Shown piece by piece: positions 31,340-41,865 of a DNA stretch of 64,000 nt. The position numbers and the translations under genes were made by a program. The stretch lies in contig CM054060.1 in NCBI GenBank assembly GCA_028641055.1, forward strand, positions 209,398,445-209,462,444, written 5' to 3'. Numbering within the stretch: position 1 is the stretch's first letter; the number at the start of each line of letters is the position of its first letter. This stretch comes from Alopecurus myosuroides. Lineage: Eukaryota > Streptophyta > Magnoliopsida > Poales > Poaceae. The notes below the pieces were generated by a model that was not told the origin of the DNA, did not search any database, and was given only the letters and a program-made list of their open reading frames with translations.

Positions 31340-31456
31340 GGATGATGTGAACCTCTGGATGTGGCTTCGGAATGCATGCTGGCATAAGAAAATATCTGTT
31401 GGATGATGTGAAACTGTGGGTGTGGCTTCGGAGTGGATGTTGGCATAAAAAAAGTT
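31340..31456 (+). repeat. 61-bp tandem duplication in intron 2
   Basis: GGATGATGTGAA...GTGGCTTCGGA...GGCATAA occurs at 31340 and again at 31401. Confidence 0.85.
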
Positions 31457-31871
31457 CTGGTTAACTGTGGACCTGTTGTTGAACCTTTTGTGATGCTAAT
31501 TTCAGTTACTATAAATCTCCTATGTTTCGGAGTGCATGTAACCGGGATGATGGCGCGGAACAGACATCGAAGAGGCCGAGGAGGCAGTATATTAGTATTA
31601 GTACTAGGGTATCCATTGTTGCAAATGTAAAACCATGTCAATTCATTTCCATTTTGGAGTTCATTTTATAATTTAGATCTCCTATATATTCGGTTATTTG
31701 GTTGACACTCGCCACGTGGGATACCCGGTCAGCTCTCCTCTCCACTCCCAAACTGTGGATAATGCAGCGGCTCCCAATACGGGCGCAGAACGCTCTCCTC
31801 TTTACTCCCAAACTGTCCGTCTGTGCCACACCTCTCTACTCCCCTTCGTTGTGCGTAGATCCACCGGGACC

Positions 31872-32310
31872 ATGTCTGGCCGTCGCGAGGAGGGCCACCA
31901 ACAGTAGATCCCCAGGTACTTTCCCCGGTGCAGCGTGCAAGACGTGGAGCGTGCGCGTGCCCGCGAGGCGTACCGGCGCGAGGTGCATCAGGCCAACTCG
32001 TCCCGCGCACCACCACCTCCGGCTCCACCCATCGCACCTTCGGATGTCGAGGAGGAAGAAGAGGAGGAGTATCTCGCCGTCGAGTTCCACAACGAGGCCC
32101 TGTAGTGGCCCCACATGCAGGCGGGGATTTTAGCGTCCTTAGAGAGTTTCGCGGCAGAAGAACTCCGACAAGCGAGGATCGCCCGGCATTTCACTGTCAA
32201 GCTAGAGGCCGACACCGCGGAAGCGATCCGCCATTCGATGCAGAATGAAGATGCGGCGGCGCTGGTGGAGGCGCGGCGGCGCACCCTTGGCTATGACGCT
32301 AGGTCCGGTG
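31872..32310 (+). pseudogene. Gene fragment with two in-frame TAG codons
   Basis: ATG 31872 starts MSGRREEGHQQ, then TAG (31905-31907). The same frame continues as a basic helix (DVERARAREAYRREVHQ), a Pro-rich stretch and a seven-Glu tract. A second TAG follows at 32103-32105, then ILASLESFAAEELRQARI and an Ala/Arg-rich helix. The frame is otherwise open for about 140 codons and looks genuinely coding. Both stops could come from CAG codons. The family is not recognised with certainty; similar Arg/Glu-rich starts occur in repetitive grass proteins. A donor-like GCTAGGTC near 32300 may mark an exon end. Confidence 0.45.
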
Positions 32311-32436
32311 TCTATCCTTTTCTTTTTGTGATTTGTTTCAGAAACGGTTTGTTCACTGTTAACTGTGATGATTTCGAAAATTATGTGCATGCTTAATTTC
32401 GAAGATTATGTGCATGCTTATTTACCGTTGATGACA

Positions 32437-32760
32437 AGTGGGGTCCAGGCATCAACTGGTCGGTCGTAGCCAGTCAAAGCAGTCAAACAGGGCAGCATGT
32501 GTGGCCCCAAGAAAAATTCGCGACGTTCTACGTGACTAGGCAAGTTTCATCGAAGGCAACTGGAATATTAGTGGGCTACTGGGCCGGAGACGAAAATCCG
32601 CGACGTAAAACTAGCAAAAGGTCGAGAAAAACCAGTCCGCGACGGACCAAACCAATACGTCGAGAGAAAACTCCACTTTTCAGCCATTCGCGACGGAAAC
32701 GCTCGACGTTATCAAAACGTTCCGCTCAAAACGTTCCGGATCGCACGGAATTCGATAGTG
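32437..32760 (+). repeat. ~325-bp direct repeat, copy 1, rich in CGCGACG
   Basis: From about GTGGCCCCAAGAAAAATTCG (32501) to GATCG(C)ACGGAATT it matches 33440-33700. The core CGCGACG occurs at least four times. It is possibly the subterminal region of a DNA transposon. Confidence 0.75.
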
Positions 32761-33147
32761 TTACGCAGTTGAAGAACCACTTGTTCCTGGAATTCTGCCC
32801 ATTCCGGGTCATTCCATGAGAACTTTCCACAACCATAAGGAATGCCATACTTATGCAACCATAATAAGATAAATTTTAACCAAAAGCCAAATCTTGCAAC
32901 CAAACTGAAACTAAAGCATGAATCTTTACCAAGCGTCTTTGGCATTTCAGGAATCTCCGGCCTGGATTATGGTCAGTCCAAGAATCCACATGACCATCTT
33001 CAAACTGCACAGACATTTTGTTTCATTGGAGTGGTCCAAGGGCGTCGGAGTGTATGGGATAGGTTTGCGGCGGCAAGGAGGAAACCCCCCTACGTGCGAC
33101 GAGCACAAACTCTCGCCGCTAGCGGCCATGCTTTCCCTGCGCGCCAT
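32761..33147 (-). pseudogene. GRF-type zinc-finger pseudogene (two exons, frameshifted)
   Basis: On the minus strand ATG 33147 begins MARRESMAASGES, followed by a KCLCSLK motif. Around 32960 the original frame runs into a stop. One base over, the sequence continues WTDHNPGRRFLKCQRRL, the core of the GRF zinc finger. A GT donor at 32929 and an AG acceptor at 32850 join it in phase to YGCGKFSWNDPEW, which supplies the last CG-x-F-x-W part of the motif. The Cys residues and NPGRRF fit GRF (C-x-C ... NPGRRF..C ... CG.F.W), found in DNA-repair and many grass repeat-associated proteins. A one-base loss breaks the frame, and the 3' end runs into direct repeat copy 1. Confidence 0.65.
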
Positions 33148-33376
33148 GTGAGACAGGGGAAACAGGGAAGAACCCTAGAATCGCCAAGGGAGAAAGAGGA
33201 GGGGAAAATTTAGCTGTGCGCCCTCGTCAGCGGCAGCGGTGAGGTAACAGCGGAGGATTTACGGCAGTGGCTTTGCTGTGGTGTGGTCGAGTTACTTAAT
33301 TGGTACATTCAGCTGTGTCAACGGCTAAATTGAGTCCCACAGTACCAACGGCTACAAACGGTGCTCACGTCCTAAA

Positions 33377-33700
33377 GGTGGGGCCATGCCCCAAGGGCGT
33401 GGTCGTTGCCGGTCAAAGCAATCAAATAGGACAGGATGTGTGGCCCCAAGAAAAATTCGCGACGTTCTACGTGACAAGGAAAGTTTCGTCGAAGGAAACT
33501 GGGCTCTTAGTGGGCTACTGGGCCGGAGATAAAAATCCACGACGTAAAACTAGCAAAAAGTCGGGCAAAACCAGTCTGCGACGGACTAAACCAATACGTC
33601 GACAGAAAACTCCACTCTTCAGCCATCCGCGACAGAAACACGCGACGTTATCGAAACGTTGCGCTCAAAACGTTCCTGATCGCATGGAATTTGGTAGTGC
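33377..33700 (+). repeat. ~325-bp direct repeat, copy 2
   Basis: It is the second copy of 32437-32760, offset about 939 bp, in the same orientation and visibly diverged. It is cut on the right by the start of another repeat element. Confidence 0.75.
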
Positions 33701-34617
33701 CACCTCCACCAAGCTCCGCCAATGACTATGGTCTACATGACTTCGTGGCTAGTGCTCGCCCACATCCAAGGCTTCCAAGGCAAAATGTGCATCCCTACCA
33801 CAATGATTGCCAAGCGCAATACCCTTCGCAAGAAGGTAACCATGATAATGATGATAGTAGATGCCGCGAAGCATGCCTCCACCAACTTCACCATAATGAC
33901 CATCGGCATCATCCTCCCCATCATGACCGCCAACGCCAAGCCAATGAGGATAACCCACATGACCTTCCACCTCCTCTCTTTGATGAAGACCCCAATGAGC
34001 GCCACCATCGACAACAACCAAGTGAGGATGCTCCACATGATATTTCACTCCTTATCTTCGATGAAGACCCACATGAGAAACCCCATCAACAAAAATCAAG
34101 TGAGGATGCTCCACATGATATTTCACTCCCTATCTTTGATGAAGACCCGCATGAGAGACACCATCAACAACAAGCAAGTGAGGATGCTCCACATGGCCTT
34201 TCAATTCCTATCTTTGATGAGGACGCACATGAGAGACCCCATCAACAACAAGCAAGTGAGGAAGGCCTTTCACTTCCAAACTTTGATGAGGACCCACATG
34301 AGCGACCCCATCAACAAAAAGCAAAGGAAGATGCTCCCCATAATATTTCACCTCCCATCTTGGATGAAGAACCACATGAGCGACCCCATCAAGAACATGA
34401 AGACAACACTTTGAGTGCCCTTTGCCTCAATGTCCCAAGGTTCAAGGGCCATGAGCGTCATCATCCTCATGAGGAGTGGGATCCTCCACCTCATCGCCAC
34501 CAAGAATGTACTTTCTCGTCGCGCCCTCCATCGACAATGATAAAAGCTAACCTCGCCATGGATATCATGATCCTCTTCTTTCATCAAGGCAAGAGGCGAG
34601 AGGCACTCCAGCACTAA
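33691..34617 (+). CDS. His/Pro/Asp-rich protein with 26-residue tandem repeats
   Basis: The frame is open for about 308 codons without a convincing ATG (the left end is truncated). The first 85 residues are His/Asn/Arg-rich. Then six copies of a 26-residue unit (33942-34410) read like EDAPHDISLPIFDEDPHERH, with small changes and one shortened copy. No Cys knuckle, protease or RT motif is seen. A gag-like structural role is possible from its place in the element, but this is inference. The same frame resumes at 34663 after three stops within 50 bases. Confidence 0.55.
   Translation: MVVPPPPSSANDYGLHDFVASARPHPRLPRQNVHPYHNDCQAQYPSQEGNHDNDDSRCREACLHQLHHNDHRHHPPHHDRQRQANEDNPHDLPPPLFDEDPNERHHRQQPSEDAPHDISLLIFDEDPHEKPHQQKSSEDAPHDISLPIFDEDPHERHHQQQASEDAPHGLSIPIFDEDAHERPHQQQASEEGLSLPNFDEDPHERPHQQKAKEDAPHNISPPILDEEPHERPHQEHEDNTLSALCLNVPRFKGHERHHPHEEWDPPPHRHQECTFSSRPPSTMIKANLAMDIMILFFHQGKRREALQH
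33942..34410 (+). repeat. 78-bp coding tandem repeat, six copies
   Basis: GATGAAGACCC and CCATCAACAA recur every 78 bp. The fifth copy is shortened by three codons. Confidence 0.9.
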
Positions 34618-34662
34618 CACTGATCCACAACCTCCATGTGCAACATTCTATGAGGAAGGACT

Positions 34663-35286
34663 ATGGACTTCATGATCAAGAAACATGAGCATCCTTTATC
34701 ACCACAAGCGCAACAACAACATCAAGGGTACGAAGTTACTCCTCCAATACCACAAGATCAACATCACCATGAGCATGAGGATGCAACTCCACCAATCTAT
34801 GATGAAGCTCCACCAATCTACGATGAAGCTCCAACAAGCTATGAGGAAGAATTTGGTCCATATGACCTCGTGGAAGACCCTCAACCCATTCCAACCTCCA
34901 CAAGGCCATGTCCTCGTCACCATTCTCACCAAGAATATCATCTTCACCATCATGAACCACTTGATGATGCTACAAGGCATGGCTTACACTACCACATCAC
35001 GGAGATGACCGAGCCTTCTTCGACACAAGCCATAACACTACCACCTCATCCAAGCAACCCCAAAATTCCACCATGTGGGGTCAACCCAAGATACAAGATG
35101 ATCGATCCTTCTTTGCCACAGTCCATGAAACTACCGCCTCCTCCAAGCAATGCAACAACTTCGACAAACCCGCACACCTCAAGTGCAAAGAATTTGGAGC
35201 CTTCTATTGTTTCCTCTCAAGCTTCTAGTGAGATGAGTGGTGAGAGAGAGATCCACCATTCCATGAGTGAGAGCCACAACCTATAA
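34663..35286 (+). CDS. Second Pro/His-rich ORF of the truncated element
   Basis: This is a 207-codon frame with a short PPIYDEA repeat, a YGPYDLVED-like acidic stretch and many Pro, His and Ser. It is probably the continuation of the upstream protein after decay. Its TAA stop overlaps the ATG of the next frame (TAATG at 35284-35288). No domain is recognised. Confidence 0.45.
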   Translation: MDFMIKKHEHPLSPQAQQQHQGYEVTPPIPQDQHHHEHEDATPPIYDEAPPIYDEAPTSYEEEFGPYDLVEDPQPIPTSTRPCPRHHSHQEYHLHHHEPLDDATRHGLHYHITEMTEPSSTQAITLPPHPSNPKIPPCGVNPRYKMIDPSLPQSMKLPPPPSNATTSTNPHTSSAKNLEPSIVSSQASSEMSGEREIHHSMSESHNL

Positions 35287-35909
35287 TGAGTGGAAAAATC
35301 ATGAGTGTTCCAAAAGGCATAGCCTTGATTGCCACCAAAAGTGAGATGAGAGTCGAGAGCAAAATCCCATGTGTTCTTATTGACACTAGTGGATTACCAA
35401 CTCTCTCTGCATCTTTGTTGTCTCTTTTGCGGAAATTTGGTGACCCTCTCAAGAATGCTAGCTCTCATGGACTATTCACCGTACATGGATCTCCACACTA
35501 CATGAACATCAAAATCGACTTGAAGACTTGGAAGGAGTACATTCCTCTCGTCAAGATCTACATGGAATTTGACAAGCACATCCATGACAATGCATTCTCC
35601 GTCTACATCCCACACGCCAAGATGTCCATGGAGTTTGCCAAGCGCGTCCACGACAATGCATTCTCCATCTACATCCCACGCGTCAAGATGTACATGGAGT
35701 TCGACAAGCGCATCAACCACAACGCATTCTCCGTCTACTTCCCACACGTCGCGATGTACATGGAGATCGACAAGTGCATCAACCACAACGAATTCTCCGT
35801 CTACATTCCACACGTCAAGATGTACATGGAGTTCGACAAGCGCATCAACGACAACGCATTCCACGACTACATACCAAATTTCAAGATGTACATGGACTTC
35901 GACAAGTGA
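35286..35909 (+). CDS. Protein with 22-residue tandem repeats (YIPHVKMYMEFDKR type)
   Basis: This is a 207-codon frame. The first 80 residues look globular (IPCVLIDTSGLPTLSAS; the ID-T-SG stretch faintly recalls a protease-like start, which I do not claim). Then about 5.6 copies of a 22-residue unit with YIPxVKMYMEFDKxINxNAFSV character follow. A TGA falls exactly where other units have Arg. The frame continues open for another ~120 codons to 36281, through ESKTTLFQGGEM, whose codons overlap the polypurine tract. The TGA therefore looks like a nonsense mutation in a protein that once reached the tract. Confidence 0.55.
   Translation: MSGKIMSVPKGIALIATKSEMRVESKIPCVLIDTSGLPTLSASLLSLLRKFGDPLKNASSHGLFTVHGSPHYMNIKIDLKTWKEYIPLVKIYMEFDKHIHDNAFSVYIPHAKMSMEFAKRVHDNAFSIYIPRVKMYMEFDKRINHNAFSVYFPHVAMYMEIDKCINHNEFSVYIPHVKMYMEFDKRINDNAFHDYIPNFKMYMDFDK
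35530..35909 (+). repeat. 66-bp coding tandem repeat, about 5.6 copies
   Basis: Units with TACATCCCAC...AAGATGTACATGGAGTT recur every 66 bp with good conservation. Confidence 0.92.
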
Positions 35910-36234
35910 ATCAACAACAATGCAAGCAATGGAGTGGCGTGCAACCAATACGTCAAGTTCATCTACACTCAAACGTATTCGCAAGCAATGGAGCAACCAC
36001 CTCTTGAGCTATTCGACGCCTACTACACCACCATTCGTGATCTTCATCACCAAACCAAAGAGGACCATTTCAAGATCTTCATCGCCTTTGGACTACCCCC
36101 ACTACGAGCATACCTTTGCATGTCCTTCGATAAGAGGCTCAACTTTAACGACATCTTCGTCGTCAACTTTCCTTCTTCCTATCATGGTGACACACGCGAA
36201 AGGCCGGCTGAAGAGTCGAAGACGACTCTTTTCC

Positions 36235-36246
36235 AAGGGGGGGAGA
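36235..36246 (+). other. Polypurine tract of the truncated element
   Basis: AAGGGGGGGGAGA directly precedes the TGATACAG start of its 3' LTR. Confidence 0.8.
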
Positions 36247-36430
36247 TGATACAGAACACCCCATTCCACCAAGAACGACATTGATACTAGAAAAGGTTAA
36301 CTCACACTCTCTCTATATTCCTTCGGTGTCTTGGTGAATGGTGCGCTACCTCATGGATTTCCCCTATACATGCCTAGGTTTGATCCCACCATGGAGCCCA
36401 AGATGATGCCCAAGATGCTCAAGAACATGC
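36247..36430 (+). repeat. 3' LTR of the truncated element, left part
   Basis: It begins TGATACAGAACACC after the polypurine tract and is interrupted at 36430/36431 by the Athila-like insertion. It continues at 43296. Confidence 0.7.
36426..36430. repeat. Target site duplication CATGC (left copy)
   Basis: CATGC precedes the left LTR and recurs at 43291-43295 after the right LTR. Confidence 0.93.
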
Positions 36431-37819
36431 TGATGACTCCCAAGTGCAGGAGATCAATTGTAGTACCTTTCGATAAGTATTTGAGTGTCGAACCCACGAG
36501 GAGATGAAGGTAAGCTATCTATTCTCTAAAGCCCTATAACCCTCTTATATGGCTGTTTATGCAAAGCAATAAGTTTGACTAAAAGGAACTAACTAATTAA
36601 AAGCAAGTGACGTGGAGTGTGGTTTGTCTAGTAACTAGTGAAGCAAGTTTAAAATGCAAGTTTCTAAGCAAGTTTCACAAGTAGCAAGCAGCAAATATCT
36701 CAAGTATCTCAAGGGAGCAAGTGTTCTAGCAATAGGTGTTTCGTTCGTGTGGTTGTCACAATTAGTGAAGCACATGTTTTAGTCTTAGTTGTTTCTTCTA
36801 GGAAGGAGCCATGAATAGGTATAGTCAAGTAAATGATCTACAACCCCTTATGATGGATCATGTGTCCAACTAAATGACTGCACAAGATTGATTAAGACAT
36901 AAAGTCCCACCATAGCCTTACGTTCTAAGGTCCCCTATATATATCCCCCCAATAACTTCAATTTGTGGCTCGGTCTCAGGTTACTGTCACTCCCAAGTCA
37001 CCACCACTCCATTATGCTACCGGTGATCACCTTACATGCATTCCCCAACATATGCGTGCACTCATATATTGTACATAAATACAATCATAGAAGATAACAA
37101 ACTTGTATGCAACCAATCAACGAACTATTTCACCATTGCCAAGAACAATTCACTACTCAAACATAGACGGGGAGACACAATACATCAAGGGAATATAGTA
37201 TTGCATCATACATCGTGTTTGCCAAGAGATTACAGTGGAGAGATGGAGCTGATCTTGCTGTAGATGTTGATGATGAACACGCCGGAGGGGGTGGAGCCCT
37301 CCGGGGGTGATCCCGGCGGCGTTTCCCCCCTCCAATCTTCTCCGGCGGCAGCCTTCTGTCTCTCTGTTTCGTGGTTTCGTCTCTCGGCGCCGCCTCCTCC
37401 TCGAAAAGGCCAGGGGACCCTTTATATAGTCGTTTTTAGGTCACGAGACACTCGGGAGAAGAAAGATCGACGGCATCGGAGCCACGGGGGCAAAAAGGGG
37501 GCCTCTCACGCGGCCAAGGAATTTGGCCGCGTGGAGGGTCCTCTTTGCCTCCTGGTTTGCCTTTTGTCCCTCTACTTTGGCCCATGGTCTTCGTCTCGAA
37601 AATTCTGAACCGTGCTCTTTGGCCTTGCCCTTTTTGGAGTCCCGAAGCTCCCGGAAACACTAAAAAGTACGTTTTCTAGAAAAACAGGGTTAGAACCAAA
37701 AGAAGGGGGATTGTTTAGAAAATCCCCCAAATCATTATAAAACATGAATATAAGTTTCTAATATGTAGGAAAAACAAGTAATAACATGCAAAGTTCATGT
37801 ATGCATTTTACATGCATCA
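36431..37819 (-). repeat. Left LTR (3' LTR) of the Athila-like element
   Basis: It begins TGATGACTCCC and ends GCATGCATCA-like on the plus strand. A minus-strand TATA box (ACTATATAAAGG) lies at about 37419-37430, followed by GC-rich leader sequence. Confidence 0.9.
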
Positions 37820-37833
37820 ACATCCCCAAGCTT
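37820..37833 (-). other. Polypurine tract of the Athila-like element
   Basis: AAGCTTGGGGATGT on the minus strand abuts the left LTR. Confidence 0.65.
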
Positions 37834-40800
37834 AACCCATGCTCGTCCTCGAGTATGAAGGTGATAAAACTAACATGGACTTTGCATATTGAAATAATCA
37901 TGGGATATCAAGGAGGATTATTCATGCTACATATAATCAAATGATTAATACTAGAAATGAGTAGCAATATACAATTCATGTTGTAAGAAATATCAAATAT
38001 GCAAGCAAAGATGCTTCATGAAAGTTCACAAAGTGTATAATGAAATAAAAGCACTATGGACCAAATGCATACACAAAATGAAAAATAAAATCCTACATTG
38101 GTAAAAGAATAGCATAATGGAAAATAGAAAATATGGTGGACACTTTGAAGAAAATTGAGTAGAGGTAAAACATGATCAAGTCTTATTTAGCCTCTAAATT
38201 ATTCAACTAAAATTACTAATTGAAATGTGGTATCCATTGATCTAGGACTCTCATTGCCCCTTTATCACTAGCATCTTAAATGGTGAATGTTGAAGTAATG
38301 TGACAAGGTGGTTGAAAGCCTCATGCCCCGTGAGTGTGAAAACCTACTCCATGATTACTCAACTTAAGATTGCTAATAAGCTTTGTACAATCATAATAAG
38401 TATTAATGACATCATATAAAACCGCAAAGAGGTACCTCTTGCCCCATGACATGGAAACAAGCCCATGTCACAATGACAAGACAAACAAACGGAGTAGACT
38501 CATCATCCTTTTTATTTTCATTCACTATTATGCATAGCTTCTTATTTTATTGTAGGATGTGTTGTAGAGTCACTCAAGCTGTAAGTAAATTTCCACCATG
38601 ATAAAGCATGGCTTGGGTCAGCGGCCCAATGCGTTTCTCTAGTCATGTAGATACTTACTCATCAAAACTTACTATTCCTCTATTTCATTTCGGCATGGCA
38701 GGAGTCCAAAAACAAAAGTACATGATATCAACCAAATGTAAATTTTTGTGCAATGTTTGAAGCTTTCCGGTGATACACGTTTATAGCTAGCTCCCAACCA
38801 CACACTTGTCAAACACAAAACTTGTGGCTCCCATTATTGGGTCATGTTTATTAGATGCATAAAAAGTAAAGTGTGCCTTCAAAAGTTCGTGAGAGTCCTA
38901 TCCCAAGTTCAACCCATGACAATTAATAAAGTGAATATCTTAATTTAGAACATCAATAACACAATAACATGGTGAACATACTCGGAATAGCAATGAAGCT
39001 AATGGGAAGATATGGTGGACTCACAGGAAATACTTGGCTAAGGAGTGCTGGAAACAAGTTTTTACTTGTTGGAATTTTTAAATTTTTGGCTAGCAAGAGG
39101 GAGATAGTTGACCAGCTACTATGCATTCATATGTCCATAGAACTAATCATTTCATGACAAACTAAATAAACCAGCAATTAACATCAAGGACATGAATAAG
39201 AGATAGCTCAAGACAACATTATTGCAAATTTCTACACATAAAAAGCCTATAAATCATTTAAACATATGTAGCTCTTCAAATCAACCATGGCATCCCTATT
39301 CCAAGTAATAATACTAGCATCCAATACATTCCAACCCTAAACTCCAGTAGCTCAATCTCATATAAAATGATGGGTGTGGTCTTATGAAAACAAAAATAAA
39401 AACAAAAACTAGACGCTTCAAGTTTCTACGATAAATGCTTTGCTTAGAAAAACAGAAAGTAGACGTGTGCTCACCAAAAGAGTGTAGCTCCAGTGGGGTG
39501 TTTATCACATCCCCAAGATTATGTCTTTCACCATTCTTGGATGTCTTGAGGCGCAGCTCCTCTATTCCCTGTGAAAAAAACTTCACAAAACATGTTTCTC
39601 CCATTCTTTTTCTGTGGGGTGAGATTAGTAAGGACAAACAAATCACATGCTTGCTGTACAAAATTCCAAATCAAATGCTCCATTAGATAGAAAATAAGGT
39701 TCATTATGTTGTATGTTCACTATCTTGCTTGAAATAATCATGGAAATTCGATTCCCAAGCCCAAAGAGTGCATAAAACAAAAGAAGGCAGAATCTGTCCA
39801 GAAAAGTAACAGCAGCAAAACGAACGTTTTTCCCTAAGCTAGACTCATCAAAAAATTAAGCCAATTTTTGTTCGTATAGATAACGAAAAGTTTCAGAACA
39901 TACTAAAAAATTAGCGCAATCCGACATACCAATAAAAAACTTAAAATCATACGGTGAGCAGACTCATGCTGAAACAGAAATTTCATGCACTAGGATAGCA
40001 ACTTATAAGTCCAAATGAGTTTGACTTGACTCTTTATTGAAAAATCCAGAATTAAAACAAAAAAAAACTAATCTCTTGAGACAGCAAGAGGAAACTAGGA
40101 AAATCCAAACAAAAACAACCGGGTTGCCTCCCGTAAAGCGCTTTCTTTATAGCCATATAGCTAGGCTTTACTTACTTAACATCATGATGGTTGGAGTGAG
40201 GTGGCTCGGCATCCCCAAGCTTGGATTCTTTTACTTATTTGATACATGTAGGGTGAGCCCAGGGGTACATCCCCAAGCTTGATTGGTTGTCCCTCTTGAT
40301 CTTTGTTCATCTCACTCAACTCTTCCTCCTGAAAAATTCTTCTTACACAAATCTCAACATAAAACTTGATTAGAGGGGTTAGTGCCTCCATAAATAAAAT
40401 CCACATAGGTACAGAAAAGACACATCATGAGTTGATTCTAAATATTAACTACTGTAACTACAGTTGTGCATTGCTCCTTGATCAAAAGAACCACACAAAA
40501 CAAAAGTAATGAGAGCAATGCAAAATAAAGACATAATCTGCCAAAAACTGAACAGCCCGTAAAGAGTAAGTTTTTAGAGGCACTTAAGTTGCTCAAATCA
40601 GAAAACTTAAAACTAATGAAATATGTAGTGATAACTAAATATTGCTGTCGTAAATTACGAGGTCAAAATTCCACTTCTTTGATTTTTAACATTTTTCGCA
40701 GTGAAGTTCAGGAATCTGTTTTCTTGACAGCTAATTACTATTGTTTAATCCTATCTCTCATATAAGATTATTCTTGCCATTTAAGATGAGAAATAAGACA

Positions 40801-41020
40801 GAAATGTGATGTTACAGTAGTGAACTAATATTTTTATTGTTTTTAGCTTTGGAAAAAGTTTTAATGATAGAGACTTTGCAATGGTTTTATTGGCATGAAC
40901 AACACATGTTCAAGGTCGACCCCAACTTCTCCATTACTCATCCTTCTCATTTACTTTCAAATTTTTTTTATAAAATGAAAATCTTAAACTAAATGATACA
41001 TAACAGTAGGTAAAGGCATT
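37834..41020. other. Non-coding interior of the Athila-like element
   Basis: It is AT-rich. The longest frame is a 115-codon minus-strand frame (39314-39661) without recognisable motifs. No pol remnants were seen. Confidence 0.55.
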
Positions 41021-41788
41021 TTACATGTTGTAAAGACATAAATGTGTGCTCAAACCGAATAGGAAATTAAAGCATAAGGAACACACCAACAAAATATTAA
41101 ACAATTTATTTTTAAGTCTAACCCATTTCCTATGCATTGGCATTTTGTAATGAAACAAATAAAAGAAGCACATAATAGCAAGCATAGAAAGGTAGATCAA
41201 GTGCAACTTCAATACTTTCAGCATAAAGAGGGGAAACTTAATATTGTTGAAATATGTGTAACCATGTTTCCCTCTCTCATAATAATTTTCAGTGGCATCA
41301 TGAATAGATTCAACAATATGAATATCACATAAAACATTCTTATCATGAGCCACATGCATAAAAGAATCACTACTCTCCACATAAGTAAAATCCTCATTAG
41401 TGATAGTGTGAGTTAAACATTCATAATTTTCATTGCAATCATCATATATAGGAGGCATAGTATCATCAAAGTGAATTTTCTGCTCCAAGCTTAGGGAACT
41501 AGAAATATCATGATCATCAAAACCGACTTCCCCAAGCTTAAAACTTTCCATAGAATCAGCAAGTATATCATTTTTATCATCAATAGTAGGGGGACTAAAA
41601 ATATCATATTCATCAAGAACAACTTCCCCAAGCTCAAGGTTTTCCTTAGCAATAAAGGTGTCCAAAGAATTAGTACTACCACAAATATGATTGTTGTGCA
41701 AATAATTTTTCAATTTCTCCTCAAACACTTCATGTCCTAATTCAAGGTAGATATTATACAGTTCTAAAATTGTTTGGTTGTTTTCCAT
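41021..41788 (-). CDS. Single ORF of the Athila-like element, putative membrane protein
   Basis: This is 255 residues, starting about 80 bases after the primer site, where gag would normally be. The first ~160 residues are acidic and contain two related units (ENLELGEVVLDEYDIFSPP and ESFKLGEVGFDDHDISSS). Two hydrophobic stretches follow (around LKVLKLHLIYLSMLAIMCFF and LFNILLVCSLCFNFLFG), separated by a basic HRKWVRLKNK loop, consistent with two membrane segments. There is no cleavable signal peptide. Athila relatives carry env-like ORFs near the 3' end, but this one is at the 5' position and has no other env feature, so homology is not claimed. I do not recognise a domain. Confidence 0.6.
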   Translation of the reverse strand: MENNQTILELYNIYLELGHEVFEEKLKNYLHNNHICGSTNSLDTFIAKENLELGEVVLDEYDIFSPPTIDDKNDILADSMESFKLGEVGFDDHDISSSLSLEQKIHFDDTMPPIYDDCNENYECLTHTITNEDFTYVESSDSFMHVAHDKNVLCDIHIVESIHDATENYYERGKHGYTYFNNIKFPLFMLKVLKLHLIYLSMLAIMCFFYLFHYKMPMHRKWVRLKNKLFNILLVCSLCFNFLFGLSTHLCLYNM

Positions 41789-41865
41789 TTTATAATTTTT
41801 TTTTGTGTTTTAGGTTTATATGTTAGTATGCACTGCAAACAAGAATAAAAGCATAGCACAACGCT

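Larger units (their letters stand above)
29761..31671 (+). pseudogene. Three-exon coiled-coil gene of unknown function with a frameshift
   Basis: Exon 1 is 29761-29880, 40 codons from ATG, with donor GTAAAT. Exon 2 is 29993-30449, with acceptor GGCTATAG. Exon 3 is 31506-31671, with acceptor AATTTCAG, ending at TAA. Junction phases agree. Exon 2 encodes a Cys-containing start (CDFCSMSR), two copies of an 11-residue QKLVQQSVETI unit, and a coiled coil (LELELREQKRSY, KSVRKILKVAEEKC). Near 30365 the frame breaks: the original frame stops at 30406, while another frame stays open to the donor with coding-like sequence (KDTLLESAKDTN). This looks like loss of one base. The last exon has a basic SKRPRRQ patch, possibly a nuclear signal. 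I do not recognise the family. Confidence 0.5.
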
